The position numbers were made by a program, and so were the translations under genes. A stretch of DNA of 64,000 nt from Gammaproteobacteria bacterium. Lineage in GTDB: Bacteria; Pseudomonadota; Gammaproteobacteria; Pseudomonadales; Azotimanducaceae_A. The stretch is from assembly GCA_012960755.1 (NCBI GenBank), contig DUAT01000163.1:5297-69296 (forward strand), written 5' to 3'. Shown here piece by piece: positions 54,547-63,897 of this stretch. Each line of letters begins with the position of its first letter. The stretch's first letter is position 1. Under the pieces are notes generated by a model. That model was given only the letters and a program-made list of their open reading frames with translations. It made no database searches and was not told where the DNA came from.

Positions 54547-55470
54547 TTAGTTGATTTCGTTCTCCACCCGGGTAAGCCAGTAATCTGCATCAAAGGAGTT
54601 GTCGCCCAGCAGGTAGCGCCAGAACCGGATACGATTAAGGTACTCGAGTCTGGCGGTATCAGCTTCGAACCAGGGTTCAGGTGTGGTCAGGGTTGAATGC
54701 AGGTGTTGCGGGTCCTGTACACCGGTCCAGAATATCGGACGTTGCCTGTTGTGATCCTCCGGCAAGTCGGAGTCATCCCATAATCTTACCTGGCGTTCCG
54801 TCGGGCAGATGCGAACCTTGAACATGTAACGCATATTTTCAGACCGGTTCGACCCGCCGCCATGCCAGATACCCATATGCATGAACAGCAACGTACCCGC
54901 ATTGCAGGTTAAGTGTTGCTGCCCAAGAATATTCTGGTAACGACCAATGCTGGCTTCACTAACAATTCTTAAATGGGAGCCAGGAATGTAACGGGTACCC
55001 CCCATGTCTTTCGTGACCTCGTGTGGGTAATACATCAGCTGCACATCAAATGATCTGCGGGGGTCAATTGTAGAATCCTGGTGGGTATGCTGGGATACTT
55101 GTGCGGTGCCTCCATTGAACCCGGGAGGGAAGGCAATATGCAGAAAGTGATGATCAAACAAAGGTCGTCTGCCTACCAGGCTTTGTATCGCACCGGTAAC
55201 CAGCGGTAAACCCAGTAGTTTGCCCAACGCGCTGTCGGCAGGGTAGGCATCCGACAATGGCACCCCGGCATTTACCACGGGGATGGTACTGGTTGCCATC
55301 ACATCACGGTAATGATCTCGTGGATGCGCAACATCGAGCCCATCAACATGACCAATATCACTGAGAAACTGTTGATTAATGGCGTCAGGAACAACGCTGT
55401 CCAGTTTTAGGAATCCTCGCGAAGCAAACTCCATCATCTGCCTGGAACTGAGCAGATTTGATTCAGCCAC
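54547..55470 (-). CDS. Phytanoyl-CoA dioxygenase (PhyH) family
   Basis: The 307-residue protein is an Fe(II)/2-oxoglutarate dioxygenase of the PhyH family. SQHTHQDSTIDP has a His-x-Asp pair and HMGIWHGGGSNRSENMRY the distal His and the 2-oxoglutarate-binding Arg region. It hydroxylates an unidentified substrate. Its start overlaps the end of the 90-residue protein upstream by eight bases. A second PhyH gene lies at 57578-58381, on the other side of the short receptor. Confidence 0.87.
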   Translation of the reverse strand: MAESNLLSSRQMMEFASRGFLKLDSVVPDAINQQFLSDIGHVDGLDVAHPRDHYRDVMATSTIPVVNAGVPLSDAYPADSALGKLLGLPLVTGAIQSLVGRRPLFDHHFLHIAFPPGFNGGTAQVSQHTHQDSTIDPRRSFDVQLMYYPHEVTKDMGGTRYIPGSHLRIVSEASIGRYQNILGQQHLTCNAGTLLFMHMGIWHGGGSNRSENMRYMFKVRICPTERQVRLWDDSDLPEDHNRQRPIFWTGVQDPQHLHSTLTTPEPWFEADTARLEYLNRIRFWRYLLGDNSFDADYWLTRVENEIN

Positions 55471-55735
55471 TGACGTTCACCATCTTCTCGAAGAAAAACT
55501 CATACTTCAGGTAATCGGTTCTAAATTCGTCACCGGTGACATGACTCACAAGCGGGCTGGCCTGAATCAAACGCCAGCCGTCTTTCAATGCATCCAGCCC
55601 GGTTCTATAGGGTGCTTCATCACAGTCTCCGGACATATGTCTGGTTTCACCCGTGCCGTCATAAAAAGCCCAGGCCACGACACGGGTATCCAGAGCCGAC
55701 GTTGCCGTATACAAAACCATTACTTGTTGCCGCAT
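55463..55735 (-). CDS. Small protein of unknown function, PhyH-coupled
   Basis: This 90-residue protein (MRQQVMVLYTATSALDTRVV at the start, then AWAFYDGTGETRHMSGDCDE) has no membrane segment or known motif that I can name. Its stop overlaps the PhyH start by eight bases, so it is co-translated with that dioxygenase and may be a partner protein. Function unknown. Confidence 0.7.
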   Translation of the reverse strand: MRQQVMVLYTATSALDTRVVAWAFYDGTGETRHMSGDCDEAPYRTGLDALKDGWRLIQASPLVSHVTGDEFRTDYLKYEFFFEKMVNVSG

Positions 55736-55817
55736 AGGGAAAAACCGGTCAATTCACGGCGGATGGTATCACAAGCATTGGGAGTGGCTTGCTTAATGTG
55801 CGTTTTGTATAGGACTA

Positions 55818-57272
55818 CTAGTAGCGTGTAATGGAAAAATAAACCCGTCGCTGGTTTGGCACACTGGTAAATGGCACAGAGGTTGTAAATTGCAGTCTGT
55901 CCGCATCGGTCTGCAACAGGTTTTCGACAATGAATTTACCCGACCAACGTTCAGTAATCCGGTAGGTTGCAAAAATATCAACAAAGTGTTGATCTTCAGA
56001 ATAAGGTACAGGTTGTTCGGCTGACTTGTCGTGAAGGCTGGTATTGAGGAGATAATTACCACCGACAGATAGTCGATTTTTAAAGAAATAACTGGTGATA
56101 CCCATCCTGACCTGGTGCACCGGCCGGGTTTGCAGGGTGGTTTCCTTGGTATCGATATAACCGTAACTCATGTTAGTGCTGGTATTCTGTAGAACCTGGT
56201 AGCGGACAATCAGTTCACTCCCAACGGCTTTACTTTTCTTTTCCAGATTCTGATACTGATTCATACCAATACTGCTGAACGCATCGGCACCTGTTGTGTC
56301 CTGAGCCCATTGGCCTGGCAGCTGGCCCAACTCGTACTGATCTTCGATTTCATCGTGAAAAACGCTGACTCCGAGGGAGAATCCAACCGTGATATCCCAG
56401 GTATAGTTCAATTCATAACTGTCTACTGTTTCCGGCTTGACCACATCAAAGCCATAAGTAGAAGTGAGCATCGGCGAACTGTTTCGGACTAACCTGTAGT
56501 AGTCACGATCAAAGCCCTGCTGGTACGAGACACTCAGGTTATGCCCATCGTTGTTATGATAGGCGGCTGCGAAACTAGGTGAAATCTCCTCGACCGGATC
56601 GGCGTCAAGACCAGGTGAGATGAACGATGTATCATCGCGCCCGAACCTGTCATATCGTAACCCCATGGAAAATGTCAGGCTGTCGTTTGGTTTCCAGGTA
56701 TCCTCTGCAAATAAACTGAACTCTGTCCAATTGCTTTCGACCGAGCCAAAACTGCTGTCTTGTAGATTGTCAGGCAGAAGGGCTGAGAGCATATCAGGGA
56801 TAAAAAACAGATTGTCTGGCTCATATTGAGCGGCTGTGTAGGTACTGCTTATCGCCAACGTGTGATCATCAAAGCGGGTTCGAAAGATCACTGCCTGTTG
56901 CCACTGTTGCTGTATGCCGCCCAGAAAAGGAAGACCGTTGTCGATGAAGATTTGTTCGTGCCAGGACAGTGATGCGGTGAGCTCGAAGCTTTCGGTATCG
57001 TTGATTTCTACAATAACACTGGGTTGTATGCCCGCTGTTAAGTTGGAAAGTGTCAGGCTGGAAACCCCGTCGATCAGAATAATCTGGAATCCGCTGTAGG
57101 ATGGGGCTGAATCCGGTACATCCTGTGGTGAGGTGATTTCAGGAAAGGATAGTGAAGTGACGAAGCCCTGGTCAGCTTGAACACGAACGGCACTTACGCA
57201 TGCGAGTAGCGCAAACAGCAATGCATATCGCAGTGATAGGAGCATCGACGGTATCGCTCTCATAATCCGCAT
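55818..57272 (-). CDS. Short TonB-receptor-like outer-membrane barrel, plug missing or reduced
   Basis: The 484-residue protein has a signal peptide (about 1-34, ending VRVQA) and then mostly beta-strands: FSLFAEDTWKPNDSLTFSMG and GLRYDRFG are typical of TonB-receptor barrels, and the C-terminus ends in an aromatic residue (VYFSITRY). Full receptors have 650-1000 residues with an N-terminal plug of about 130; here only a short IILIDGVSSLTLSNL-like stretch precedes the barrel and the usual plug signature (RGPxSxxYG) is absent. No TonB box is obvious. It may be a plugless or non-TonB porin-like derivative, or a receptor decayed in its plug. Confidence 0.7.
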   Translation of the reverse strand: MRIMRAIPSMLLSLRYALLFALLACVSAVRVQADQGFVTSLSFPEITSPQDVPDSAPSYSGFQIILIDGVSSLTLSNLTAGIQPSVIVEINDTESFELTASLSWHEQIFIDNGLPFLGGIQQQWQQAVIFRTRFDDHTLAISSTYTAAQYEPDNLFFIPDMLSALLPDNLQDSSFGSVESNWTEFSLFAEDTWKPNDSLTFSMGLRYDRFGRDDTSFISPGLDADPVEEISPSFAAAYHNNDGHNLSVSYQQGFDRDYYRLVRNSSPMLTSTYGFDVVKPETVDSYELNYTWDITVGFSLGVSVFHDEIEDQYELGQLPGQWAQDTTGADAFSSIGMNQYQNLEKKSKAVGSELIVRYQVLQNTSTNMSYGYIDTKETTLQTRPVHQVRMGITSYFFKNRLSVGGNYLLNTSLHDKSAEQPVPYSEDQHFVDIFATYRITERWSGKFIVENLLQTDADRLQFTTSVPFTSVPNQRRVYFSITRY

Positions 57273-57577
57273 CCCTTCTGAGTTTGAGTAAAATCAAACT
57301 TGCTCAATTCCAATGCCCAACTGGTGCCTCCCCATATTATTCTGAAACATCCAGCTAAAATAATGGCTTGTTGACATTGGTATCGGGTTTATATGACCAG
57401 ATTAGTGACTTTTACACAAGTTATTATCGTGATTTGATCGCCAATCAACAAAGATACAGCCTGTACCGGTTTGGGTGCTGTTTGTGGCAAAATTGCAAAA
57501 TGTCAGACATTAATCAGACTACTGAAGTCACACTTAGCAGCAATCCAGTCAATACAAACCCTAATTATTGAGAACCG
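57273..57577. promoter_or_regulatory. 305-bp divergent control region between receptor and PhyH genes
   Basis: No gene is supported here. It lies between divergent start codons and should hold the promoters of both. A perfect TTGACA -35 box is at 57371-57376 on the plus strand, followed after 15 bases by TATGAC (57392-57397), a slightly short spacing; it might serve the PhyH gene. A 67-codon open frame on the plus strand (57368-57571) has no ribosome-binding site or family match. Confidence 0.35.
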
Positions 57578-58381
57578 ATGCTACAAAAAGAGGAATACCC
57601 CCGAGTACACGCATTGACCGACGACGAATTGAAACGCTATCGGACAGATGGCTACCTGATTCGCGAGTCCGTGTTTTCTACAGACGAGATTGAAGAGCTT
57701 CAGGCAGCCGCAGAACGCGCCGTTAATGAAGCGAAGTCTCTGACTCGTAGTGGCCAGCCCTATATTCTGGACGGCAAGCGATTTGTGGATGCCGGTTACA
57801 CCACGATCCAGTTTGAACATACGACCAGGAGCGAAACGATTCGGGTGATTGAACCGGTACACGAGCTGGATCCCGTTTTCGATCGACTGATCGAAGAAGA
57901 TCGCATCATTGAGCCCATGCAGGATATTCTCGATTGTCGAAGGATTGCACTGTGGACCGCAAAACTAAACCTCAAGCGCCCCGGCGAGGGCTCCGGATTT
58001 GGCTGGCACCAGGATTCACCTTACTGGGTTCATGACAGTGATCATGTTGACCTGCTACCCAATGTAATGATCGCCTTCGACGATGCTACCGAAGACAACG
58101 GTTGCTTGCGGGTGATCAGGGCAAGTCATACACGGGGGTGCCTGGCAGGTACCAGCGACGGCTCACAATTGGGTGGCTTTTTTACTAACCCTGATTGTTT
58201 TGATGAAGCCGACCAGGTTGCAATGTCAGTCTCTGCAGGGTCGATGATCTTTTTCGACCCCCATGCGATTCATGGCTCCTTGCCGAACAACTCGGACGAG
58301 CCGCGTCGAGCCATGGTGCTGACATATCAACCAGCTGATTTTCCTGCGTTGAAATCAAAGGCTGTTCGCAATGTGTCTTAA
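57578..58381 (+). CDS. Phytanoyl-CoA dioxygenase (PhyH) family
   Basis: The 267-residue protein has the PhyH core with the Fe ligands in FGWHQDSPYW (His-x-Asp) and DPHAIHGSLPN, followed by the SDEPRRAMVLTY arginine. KLNLKRPGEGSGFGWHQDSP is close to the classical phytanoyl-CoA hydroxylase pattern, suggesting a fatty-acyl or alkaloid-like substrate. Its stop overlaps by four bases the stop of the convergent Baeyer-Villiger gene (58378-58381). Confidence 0.9.
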   Translation: MLQKEEYPRVHALTDDELKRYRTDGYLIRESVFSTDEIEELQAAAERAVNEAKSLTRSGQPYILDGKRFVDAGYTTIQFEHTTRSETIRVIEPVHELDPVFDRLIEEDRIIEPMQDILDCRRIALWTAKLNLKRPGEGSGFGWHQDSPYWVHDSDHVDLLPNVMIAFDDATEDNGCLRVIRASHTRGCLAGTSDGSQLGGFFTNPDCFDEADQVAMSVSAGSMIFFDPHAIHGSLPNNSDEPRRAMVLTYQPADFPALKSKAVRNVS

Positions 58382-60207
58382 CTCACCTCAAGACCTTCCA
58401 TATCACCCTGGTCTCGCCATTGTTTAAGGAGTTTATAGAACTGTATAGGACCCGCCCCGTACATCTGCGAGAAGAAGCCATTCTTATTCCCGGGTTTGCC
58501 TTCACTATTGTAATACCCCGGGGTGCACTCCGAATAGAATCGGGTACCGAGGATTGATAGCCTTTCGATTTCGTCTACATATTCCTGTTCTGCCTGAGGC
58601 GTGACCTCAACGGTGTTTTTACCCTGATTACGCACTTCACCCAGAATGTAGGCAATTTGCTTCGCCTGTTCATTGAGGGCGTGGGGAACATTGACGGTAA
58701 TCGCTGTCTGGGTGAATCCCATAAAGAAACAATTGGGGAACCCGTTCGATTGCAGTCCGTGCAAGGTCCGCAAGCCATCGGACCAGTGATCGCTCAAGCG
58801 ACGGTCATCACGACCAATAATATCGTAGCCAGCTCGACGGGTATAGGAAGTACCCACTTCAAAGCCGGTGGCGAAAATAAGGCAGTCAAGCTCGTACTCC
58901 ATTCCATTGGCAATGACACCTGATTTTGTGAGCGCTTCGACGCCTTTCCCGTCGGTGTTTACCAGCGTCACATTGGGTCGGTTATAAGTCGGCAGGTACT
59001 CATCGTGGAAACAGGGTCGCTTGCAGAATTGCCGATACCAGGGTTTCAGCGCTTCTGCCGTGTCCGGATCGTTGACAATTTCTTCTGCACGGGCGCGGAC
59101 CTGGTTCATTTTCTTGTAGTCAGACAGCTCCATTAACTCTCCGCGTTCGGATTTTGTTAATCTGCGTCCGAGTTTTTCCCCCGCCAGTTTGGCTACAATA
59201 CCGGTCAGGTTGCGAAAAATATCCGTCCAGCCGTCACTGACCATGTCTTCATCCTGGTGCCCGCCATTAACGAGGATATTAAAGTTATCCATGCGTCGTT
59301 TCTGCCAGCCAGGTTCGAGAGAGTCCGCCCATTGCTGATCGGTCTGGGCGTTGTTGCGCACGTCAATGGAGGAAGGGGTACGCTGAAAGACGAACAGTTC
59401 TTTTGCGGACGCGCCCAGAGCAGGAATGCACTGAATAGCGGTTGCACCGGTGCCGATAATTCCCACACGCTTGTCTTTCAGGCCTATGAGATTCCCTTCT
59501 GCATCGCCGCCGGTATAACCATAGTCCCATCGGCTGGTGTGAAAAGTGTAACCCTCGAAATCATTGATACCGGGAATGCCAGGTAACTTGGGTCTGTTTA
59601 AAGGGCCATTGGCCATGGCAACATAGCGTGCTTTCATTCTGTCGCCGCGATCAGTTGTGATAATCCATCGGCGCGATTGTTCATCCCAGCGCAGCTCTTC
59701 AACACTGGTTTGCAGACAGGCGTTGTCGTAGAGATTGAAATGTCTTGCGATCCGTTTGCTGTGTTCGAATATTTCCGGCGCAAAGGAGTATTTGTGTTTT
59801 GGGACATATCCCAGTTCTTCGAGCAGCGGCAGGTAACAGTAGGCTTCGACATCGCACATCGCACCCGGATAGCGATTCCAGTACCAGGTGCCACCAAAGT
59901 CACTGGCTTTTTCAATCACTCTGATATCTTCAAATCCGGCTTCCCTGAGTCTTGCACCGGCCAGCAGACCACCAAAACCACCGCCAATCACCGCTACTTC
60001 AACTTCGTCGGTCAATGGTTCACGATCTATTTTTGATTCAACATAAGGGTCGTCGACGTAACGAGAGAATTCAGCCGTGACTTCTATGTATTGTTCATTA
60101 CCTTCTGGTTTGATTCGCTTGTCTCGCTCAAACAGGTATTTGGATTTTAACTCTTCCGGTACAAAATCTAGTTCACCGACCAGTTCTTCAATGCTGTTCG
60201 TGATCAT
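58378..60207 (-). CDS. Baeyer-Villiger-type flavin monooxygenase
   Basis: The 609-residue protein is an NADPH-dependent flavin monooxygenase like cyclohexanone or phenylacetone monooxygenase. The FAD-binding GGGFGGLLAG is at about residue 74 and a second nucleotide fold with GIIGTGATA is at about 250. Between them is FEGYTFHTSRWDY, the FxGxxxHxxxW fingerprint, with Asp where most BVMOs have Pro after the Trp. It inserts oxygen next to a ketone. A long N-terminal extension (about 1-65) is usual in one BVMO group. The neighbouring hydratase and FAD oxidoreductase genes are on the same strand. Confidence 0.92.
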   Translation of the reverse strand: MITNSIEELVGELDFVPEELKSKYLFERDKRIKPEGNEQYIEVTAEFSRYVDDPYVESKIDREPLTDEVEVAVIGGGFGGLLAGARLREAGFEDIRVIEKASDFGGTWYWNRYPGAMCDVEAYCYLPLLEELGYVPKHKYSFAPEIFEHSKRIARHFNLYDNACLQTSVEELRWDEQSRRWIITTDRGDRMKARYVAMANGPLNRPKLPGIPGINDFEGYTFHTSRWDYGYTGGDAEGNLIGLKDKRVGIIGTGATAIQCIPALGASAKELFVFQRTPSSIDVRNNAQTDQQWADSLEPGWQKRRMDNFNILVNGGHQDEDMVSDGWTDIFRNLTGIVAKLAGEKLGRRLTKSERGELMELSDYKKMNQVRARAEEIVNDPDTAEALKPWYRQFCKRPCFHDEYLPTYNRPNVTLVNTDGKGVEALTKSGVIANGMEYELDCLIFATGFEVGTSYTRRAGYDIIGRDDRRLSDHWSDGLRTLHGLQSNGFPNCFFMGFTQTAITVNVPHALNEQAKQIAYILGEVRNQGKNTVEVTPQAEQEYVDEIERLSILGTRFYSECTPGYYNSEGKPGNKNGFFSQMYGAGPIQFYKLLKQWRDQGDMEGLEVS

Positions 60208-60266
60208 TCGTGTTAATTCCTCAGATATTTGCTTTGTTGTCTAATGCCTAGTTGCCGTGATGTCGT

Positions 60267-61025
60267 TTATTTCTTGCCAAAATTTTTCAGCCGATCTGCC
60301 AAATCAGGACCAGGACCGGGGCTGTTGTGCCTTTCAAAATTAAGACCGTCCTGTAGATGGTGATTTTGCCCGGCGTTAACGAGAGATTTATCTGCTTTGA
60401 GGGTATGCCAGGAGTTTTTCACAATGTCCTGCGCAAGCTGCAGTGCACGATCATCTAATTCCTCGTCGGCAACACAATAATTAGCCAGACCCAAACCGAC
60501 GCTCTCGGCGCCAGTGACAACGCGACCTGTAAACATGAGTTCTTTTGCTCGCATGACACCAATTCGCCGGGGAAGACGCTGGGTCATGCCCCAGGTTGGC
60601 GTCATGGACCATTTACCATGAGTATCGGAAAATTTTGCCGATTCACTCGCTATGAGCAGATCGCAGGCGAGCGCAAGTTCCAGGGAACCGGTGTAGCAGT
60701 GGCCCTGAACAACAGCAATAACCGGCTTGGGAAGGTTTTCAATAAAATCGAGGGTTTCTGCCTGAAAATGCCTGGAAGGTGCCTGTTCGCCATTTTTGAT
60801 GGCGTTGAGGTCATTTCCTGCGGAAAAGGAGCGACCTTCACCCCGTAGAATCACGCAGCCGATGGACTCCGCTGATGCAACATCTTCCAGATGCTGTCGC
60901 AGTTCGACGAAAAGGTTGGGGCTCAATGCATTAAGCTGCTCCGGTCGATTGAGCGACAAAATAGCGATCCCGTCCTGATCAACACGGGTCACCAGTGAAT
61001 CCGTGCTAGCTGCTGTGTTTGCCAT
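60267..61025 (-). CDS. Enoyl-CoA hydratase/isomerase family (crotonase)
   Basis: The 252-residue crotonase-fold protein has the oxyanion loop GEGRSFSAGNDLNAIK and GHCYTGSLELALACDLLIAS, which forms the second oxyanion NH and contains one active-site Glu candidate. In the loop that normally supplies the second catalytic Glu (E164 of the rat enzyme) it has THGKWSMTPTWGMTQ with no Glu, so it may act as an isomerase, hydrolase or other crotonase rather than a hydratase. It is on the same strand as the BVMO and FAD oxidoreductase genes. Confidence 0.88.
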   Translation of the reverse strand: MANTAASTDSLVTRVDQDGIAILSLNRPEQLNALSPNLFVELRQHLEDVASAESIGCVILRGEGRSFSAGNDLNAIKNGEQAPSRHFQAETLDFIENLPKPVIAVVQGHCYTGSLELALACDLLIASESAKFSDTHGKWSMTPTWGMTQRLPRRIGVMRAKELMFTGRVVTGAESVGLGLANYCVADEELDDRALQLAQDIVKNSWHTLKADKSLVNAGQNHHLQDGLNFERHNSPGPGPDLADRLKNFGKK

Positions 61026-61100
61026 GACATTGCCTACAGTGAAATGAGATCCCTATTGTTATCCAGATAAATTAGCAATGTCCAGTGATGTCACTTTTCA

Positions 61101-62396
61101 TCAAGCCATTACTGAGCCTGTTGACTGCAACTCGCGGTTTCTGGAGTAGAAATCCAGGCTAACCGATCGGTCCAGATGAGTCAGGTGGAGTAGCGCCGGG
61201 GCCTGGTCGTGATCTATGCCTTGCATTCCCAGCTCTATGATTTCAGCCATCACCTCACCAATGAGTGGTGCGTTCTTAAACTGGTTGCCACTCGTGCCAA
61301 TACTCATATAGAACCCGGGCAGATTGGATTTATCGTATATGGGAATCCAGTCAGGGGTGAGGTCGTATATTCCGACGGTGCCCCGGGCGGTATTGGCGAT
61401 TCCCAGATCAGGAAAGCGCTGCGCGCTACGATGTGCCTGCAGTGTCCACTGGTCAGTAAAGCCCTGGTTGTAGTGATCCGGATCGACGATATCCAGCGGG
61501 TCGCAGGCTGGGTCCGTAGAACCAATCACGACATCGACACCATCCGGTCGCTGGTAGACCCCGGCGTCTACATCAAAAATAACCATGCTCCCTGTGGTCA
61601 GGGATGGAGGCGCAGCCAGATACACAACTTCGTGACGCAGGGGTTTTGTATCTATGGCTAACTGCTGGCGTATACCCGCCAGGTCGTTAACAGAGCCGGA
61701 GTGTGGTCCTGCGGCATTGATGACGATACTGGCATTTACTGTTTCGCCATGGTTGAGCTCGACTCCGGAAACACCCTGGTCATCCCGAAGGATTTTTTCG
61801 ATCTTGCTGTTGAATCTGAATTCGGCACCGTTTGCCTGAGCGGCTGATTGCAAATTGCGCGTTGCGAGTTGCGGATCGTTGACATATCCGGCATGTGGCA
61901 CATAAATTCCCGCCGATATTCGACCACCGGAAGGCTGCCCGAAATCGGGATCCTTGATGGGCCGGGGAGGGCCGTAAGATTCCAGAGAAATGCCGGGGAA
62001 CAGTTCGCCTAACTCTGTTGCTGATTTATACGAATACTCGATACCCACTTCTTTCATCGCCGCCAGGTTCGCATCGTGCGCATTTTCTTCTCCTTCCCTG
62101 ACGAGCACCAGCCCGCCACATTCTGTATAGACGGCGTGAGCCTCTTCATTTTCAATCCCGAGGAACCCTCGCCACTCCTGCCAGATACATCGTGCTTCGT
62201 GAGCCACGGCGCAGGAAGTCACATGCGAATAAATCGGCCTGATAATCGCTGATGAATGACTGGTAGAGCCATAACCGGCGGCGGGTAATTTATCAATATT
62301 CAGGGTGCTGAGCCCCCGCTTGGAGAGTGCGAACGCAATCGAACAGCCGACGATACCGGCGCCGATAATCACCACATCCACATTTTTGCTCGGCAT
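61101..62396 (-). CDS. FAD-dependent amine oxidoreductase (DAO/SoxB-like)
   Basis: The 431-residue protein has an N-terminal dinucleotide fold (VVIIGAGIVGCSIAFALSKRG), the DAO-type middle region (VVINAAGPHSG and a second FAD-contact) and the C-terminal TSGNQFKNAPLIGEVMAEI segment. It resembles sarcosine oxidase beta, glycine oxidase and D-amino-acid oxidases, which oxidise an amine or amino acid. The substrate is unknown. The divergent gene is an amino-acid/neurotransmitter-type symporter, which makes a role in amine or amino acid uptake and oxidation plausible. Confidence 0.87.
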   Translation of the reverse strand: MPSKNVDVVIIGAGIVGCSIAFALSKRGLSTLNIDKLPAAGYGSTSHSSAIIRPIYSHVTSCAVAHEARCIWQEWRGFLGIENEEAHAVYTECGGLVLVREGEENAHDANLAAMKEVGIEYSYKSATELGELFPGISLESYGPPRPIKDPDFGQPSGGRISAGIYVPHAGYVNDPQLATRNLQSAAQANGAEFRFNSKIEKILRDDQGVSGVELNHGETVNASIVINAAGPHSGSVNDLAGIRQQLAIDTKPLRHEVVYLAAPPSLTTGSMVIFDVDAGVYQRPDGVDVVIGSTDPACDPLDIVDPDHYNQGFTDQWTLQAHRSAQRFPDLGIANTARGTVGIYDLTPDWIPIYDKSNLPGFYMSIGTSGNQFKNAPLIGEVMAEIIELGMQGIDHDQAPALLHLTHLDRSVSLDFYSRNRELQSTGSVMA

Positions 62397-62538
62397 TGAT
62401 TTGAGCCACTTATGATAAAGTGATCATTGTAAACCGTGTTTCAATTTGACGCGCTTTTAACTTGCCTTGTTCAAGGTCGACAGACATCAAGAGAAGCTCT
62501 GATTAAGTGGATATTTCAGAGATTCCCAGGGAGTAATC

Positions 62539-63897
62539 ATGCCAGGACCGTCAGCTGTTGCCACGCCGGGTTGGACGTCACGCTTCGCATTCCTCATGGC
62601 TTCAATAGGTTTTGCTGTTGGCCTGGGTAATATCTGGCGGTTTCCCTATGCCACGGGGGAAAACGGCGGTGGCGCATTTGTGCTGGTCTATGTGGCAACC
62701 GCTTTTGTTATTGGCGTGCCCATATTAATAGCCGAACTCATGATTGGTCGACGCGGCGGCATGACCCCACCAGGCTCAATGCGCACGCTGGCTGTTGAGG
62801 AAGGCCAAAGCCGCCATTGGCAGATTGTTGGCAGCATGAGCATGTTGACCGCTTTTCTGATTATGATTACCTACAGTGTGGTAGCGGGTTGGGTACTCGA
62901 GTATCTGGTCAGGGCCCTGTTAACAGGATTTGAAGGTGTGGATGGTCAATCCGCCGCAGCGGCATACAACCAGATGTTCGGCGAGATTGGCAGCTTACTG
63001 TTCTGGACATTCCTGGCATTGTTCCTGACGGGCTCGATCCTGTTTGCGGGTGTCAAGAACGGCATTGAACGCGCCGTCACGGTGCTAATGCCCACCCTGT
63101 TTTTGTTAATGGTCGGCCTGATGGGATACAACATCACCGTGGGTGGATTTTCGGAAGCCGTTGACTATCTGTTCATCCCTGATTTCAGCAAGGTCAACCC
63201 CGGTATGTTGCTGGCGGCAATCGGTCAGGCATTTTTCTCCATTGGTGTCGCCATGGCCGGGATGATGACTTACGGCGCTTATCTGCCGCGGTCTGTTTCC
63301 ATCCCCAGATCTGCCATGCTGATTGTCATTGCCGATACTGCAGTGGCACTGTTGGCGGGGCTGGTGATTTTTCCCGCGGTATTCAACAATGGCCTCGATC
63401 CGGCAGGAGGTCCTGGATTGATCTTCAAAACCCTGCCCGTTGCCTTTGCACAGATGCCAGGGGGCCACCTTGTCAGCGTCCTGTTCTTTTTACTCCTCTC
63501 GGTTGCCGCAGTTACCTCTATGGTCGGTTTAACCGAGCCCCTGGTTCGCTGGTTAGAAGAGGGCAGGGACTACTCCCGGCATAAAAGTACCGCTTTAATA
63601 CTAGGGTCAATAGCTGCACTGAGCACACTGAGTGTGCTTGGTTATAACCTGCTGTCTAATCTGACGTTGGCTGGCAAGGATATTAATAGTTTGGCAGATT
63701 ACGTCTCTAACCAGATTATGTTGCCACTAGGCGGGTTGCTGATCGCAGTTTTTATCGGCTGGTTTGTTCGACGACAAGTCAGTTTTGAAGAGCTCGATAT
63801 CTCAAACGAGACATTGTTCAAGCTGTGGCATTTTCTGATACGTTATGTCGTGCCGCCAACGGTTTTCATTGTTTTCGTGCTGGGCGTCGGATGGTGA
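62539..63897 (+). CDS. Sodium:neurotransmitter symporter (SNF/NSS) family
   Basis: The 452-residue protein has about 11-12 hydrophobic segments and the family's first-helix signature FAVGLGNIWRFPYATGENGG, which forms the sodium and substrate site in LeuT. It probably imports an amino acid or amine with sodium. The ATG at 62539 follows a GGGAG element by 6 bases. It is divergent from the FAD amine oxidoreductase. The 103 bases after it to the window edge hold no supportable feature. Confidence 0.94.
   Translation: MPGPSAVATPGWTSRFAFLMASIGFAVGLGNIWRFPYATGENGGGAFVLVYVATAFVIGVPILIAELMIGRRGGMTPPGSMRTLAVEEGQSRHWQIVGSMSMLTAFLIMITYSVVAGWVLEYLVRALLTGFEGVDGQSAAAAYNQMFGEIGSLLFWTFLALFLTGSILFAGVKNGIERAVTVLMPTLFLLMVGLMGYNITVGGFSEAVDYLFIPDFSKVNPGMLLAAIGQAFFSIGVAMAGMMTYGAYLPRSVSIPRSAMLIVIADTAVALLAGLVIFPAVFNNGLDPAGGPGLIFKTLPVAFAQMPGGHLVSVLFFLLLSVAAVTSMVGLTEPLVRWLEEGRDYSRHKSTALILGSIAALSTLSVLGYNLLSNLTLAGKDINSLADYVSNQIMLPLGGLLIAVFIGWFVRRQVSFEELDISNETLFKLWHFLIRYVVPPTVFIVFVLGVGW

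Noticed and set aside
57368..57571. 67-codon plus-strand frame before the second PhyH gene
   Set aside because: No ribosome-binding site, no recognisable family, and it covers the likely divergent promoter region.
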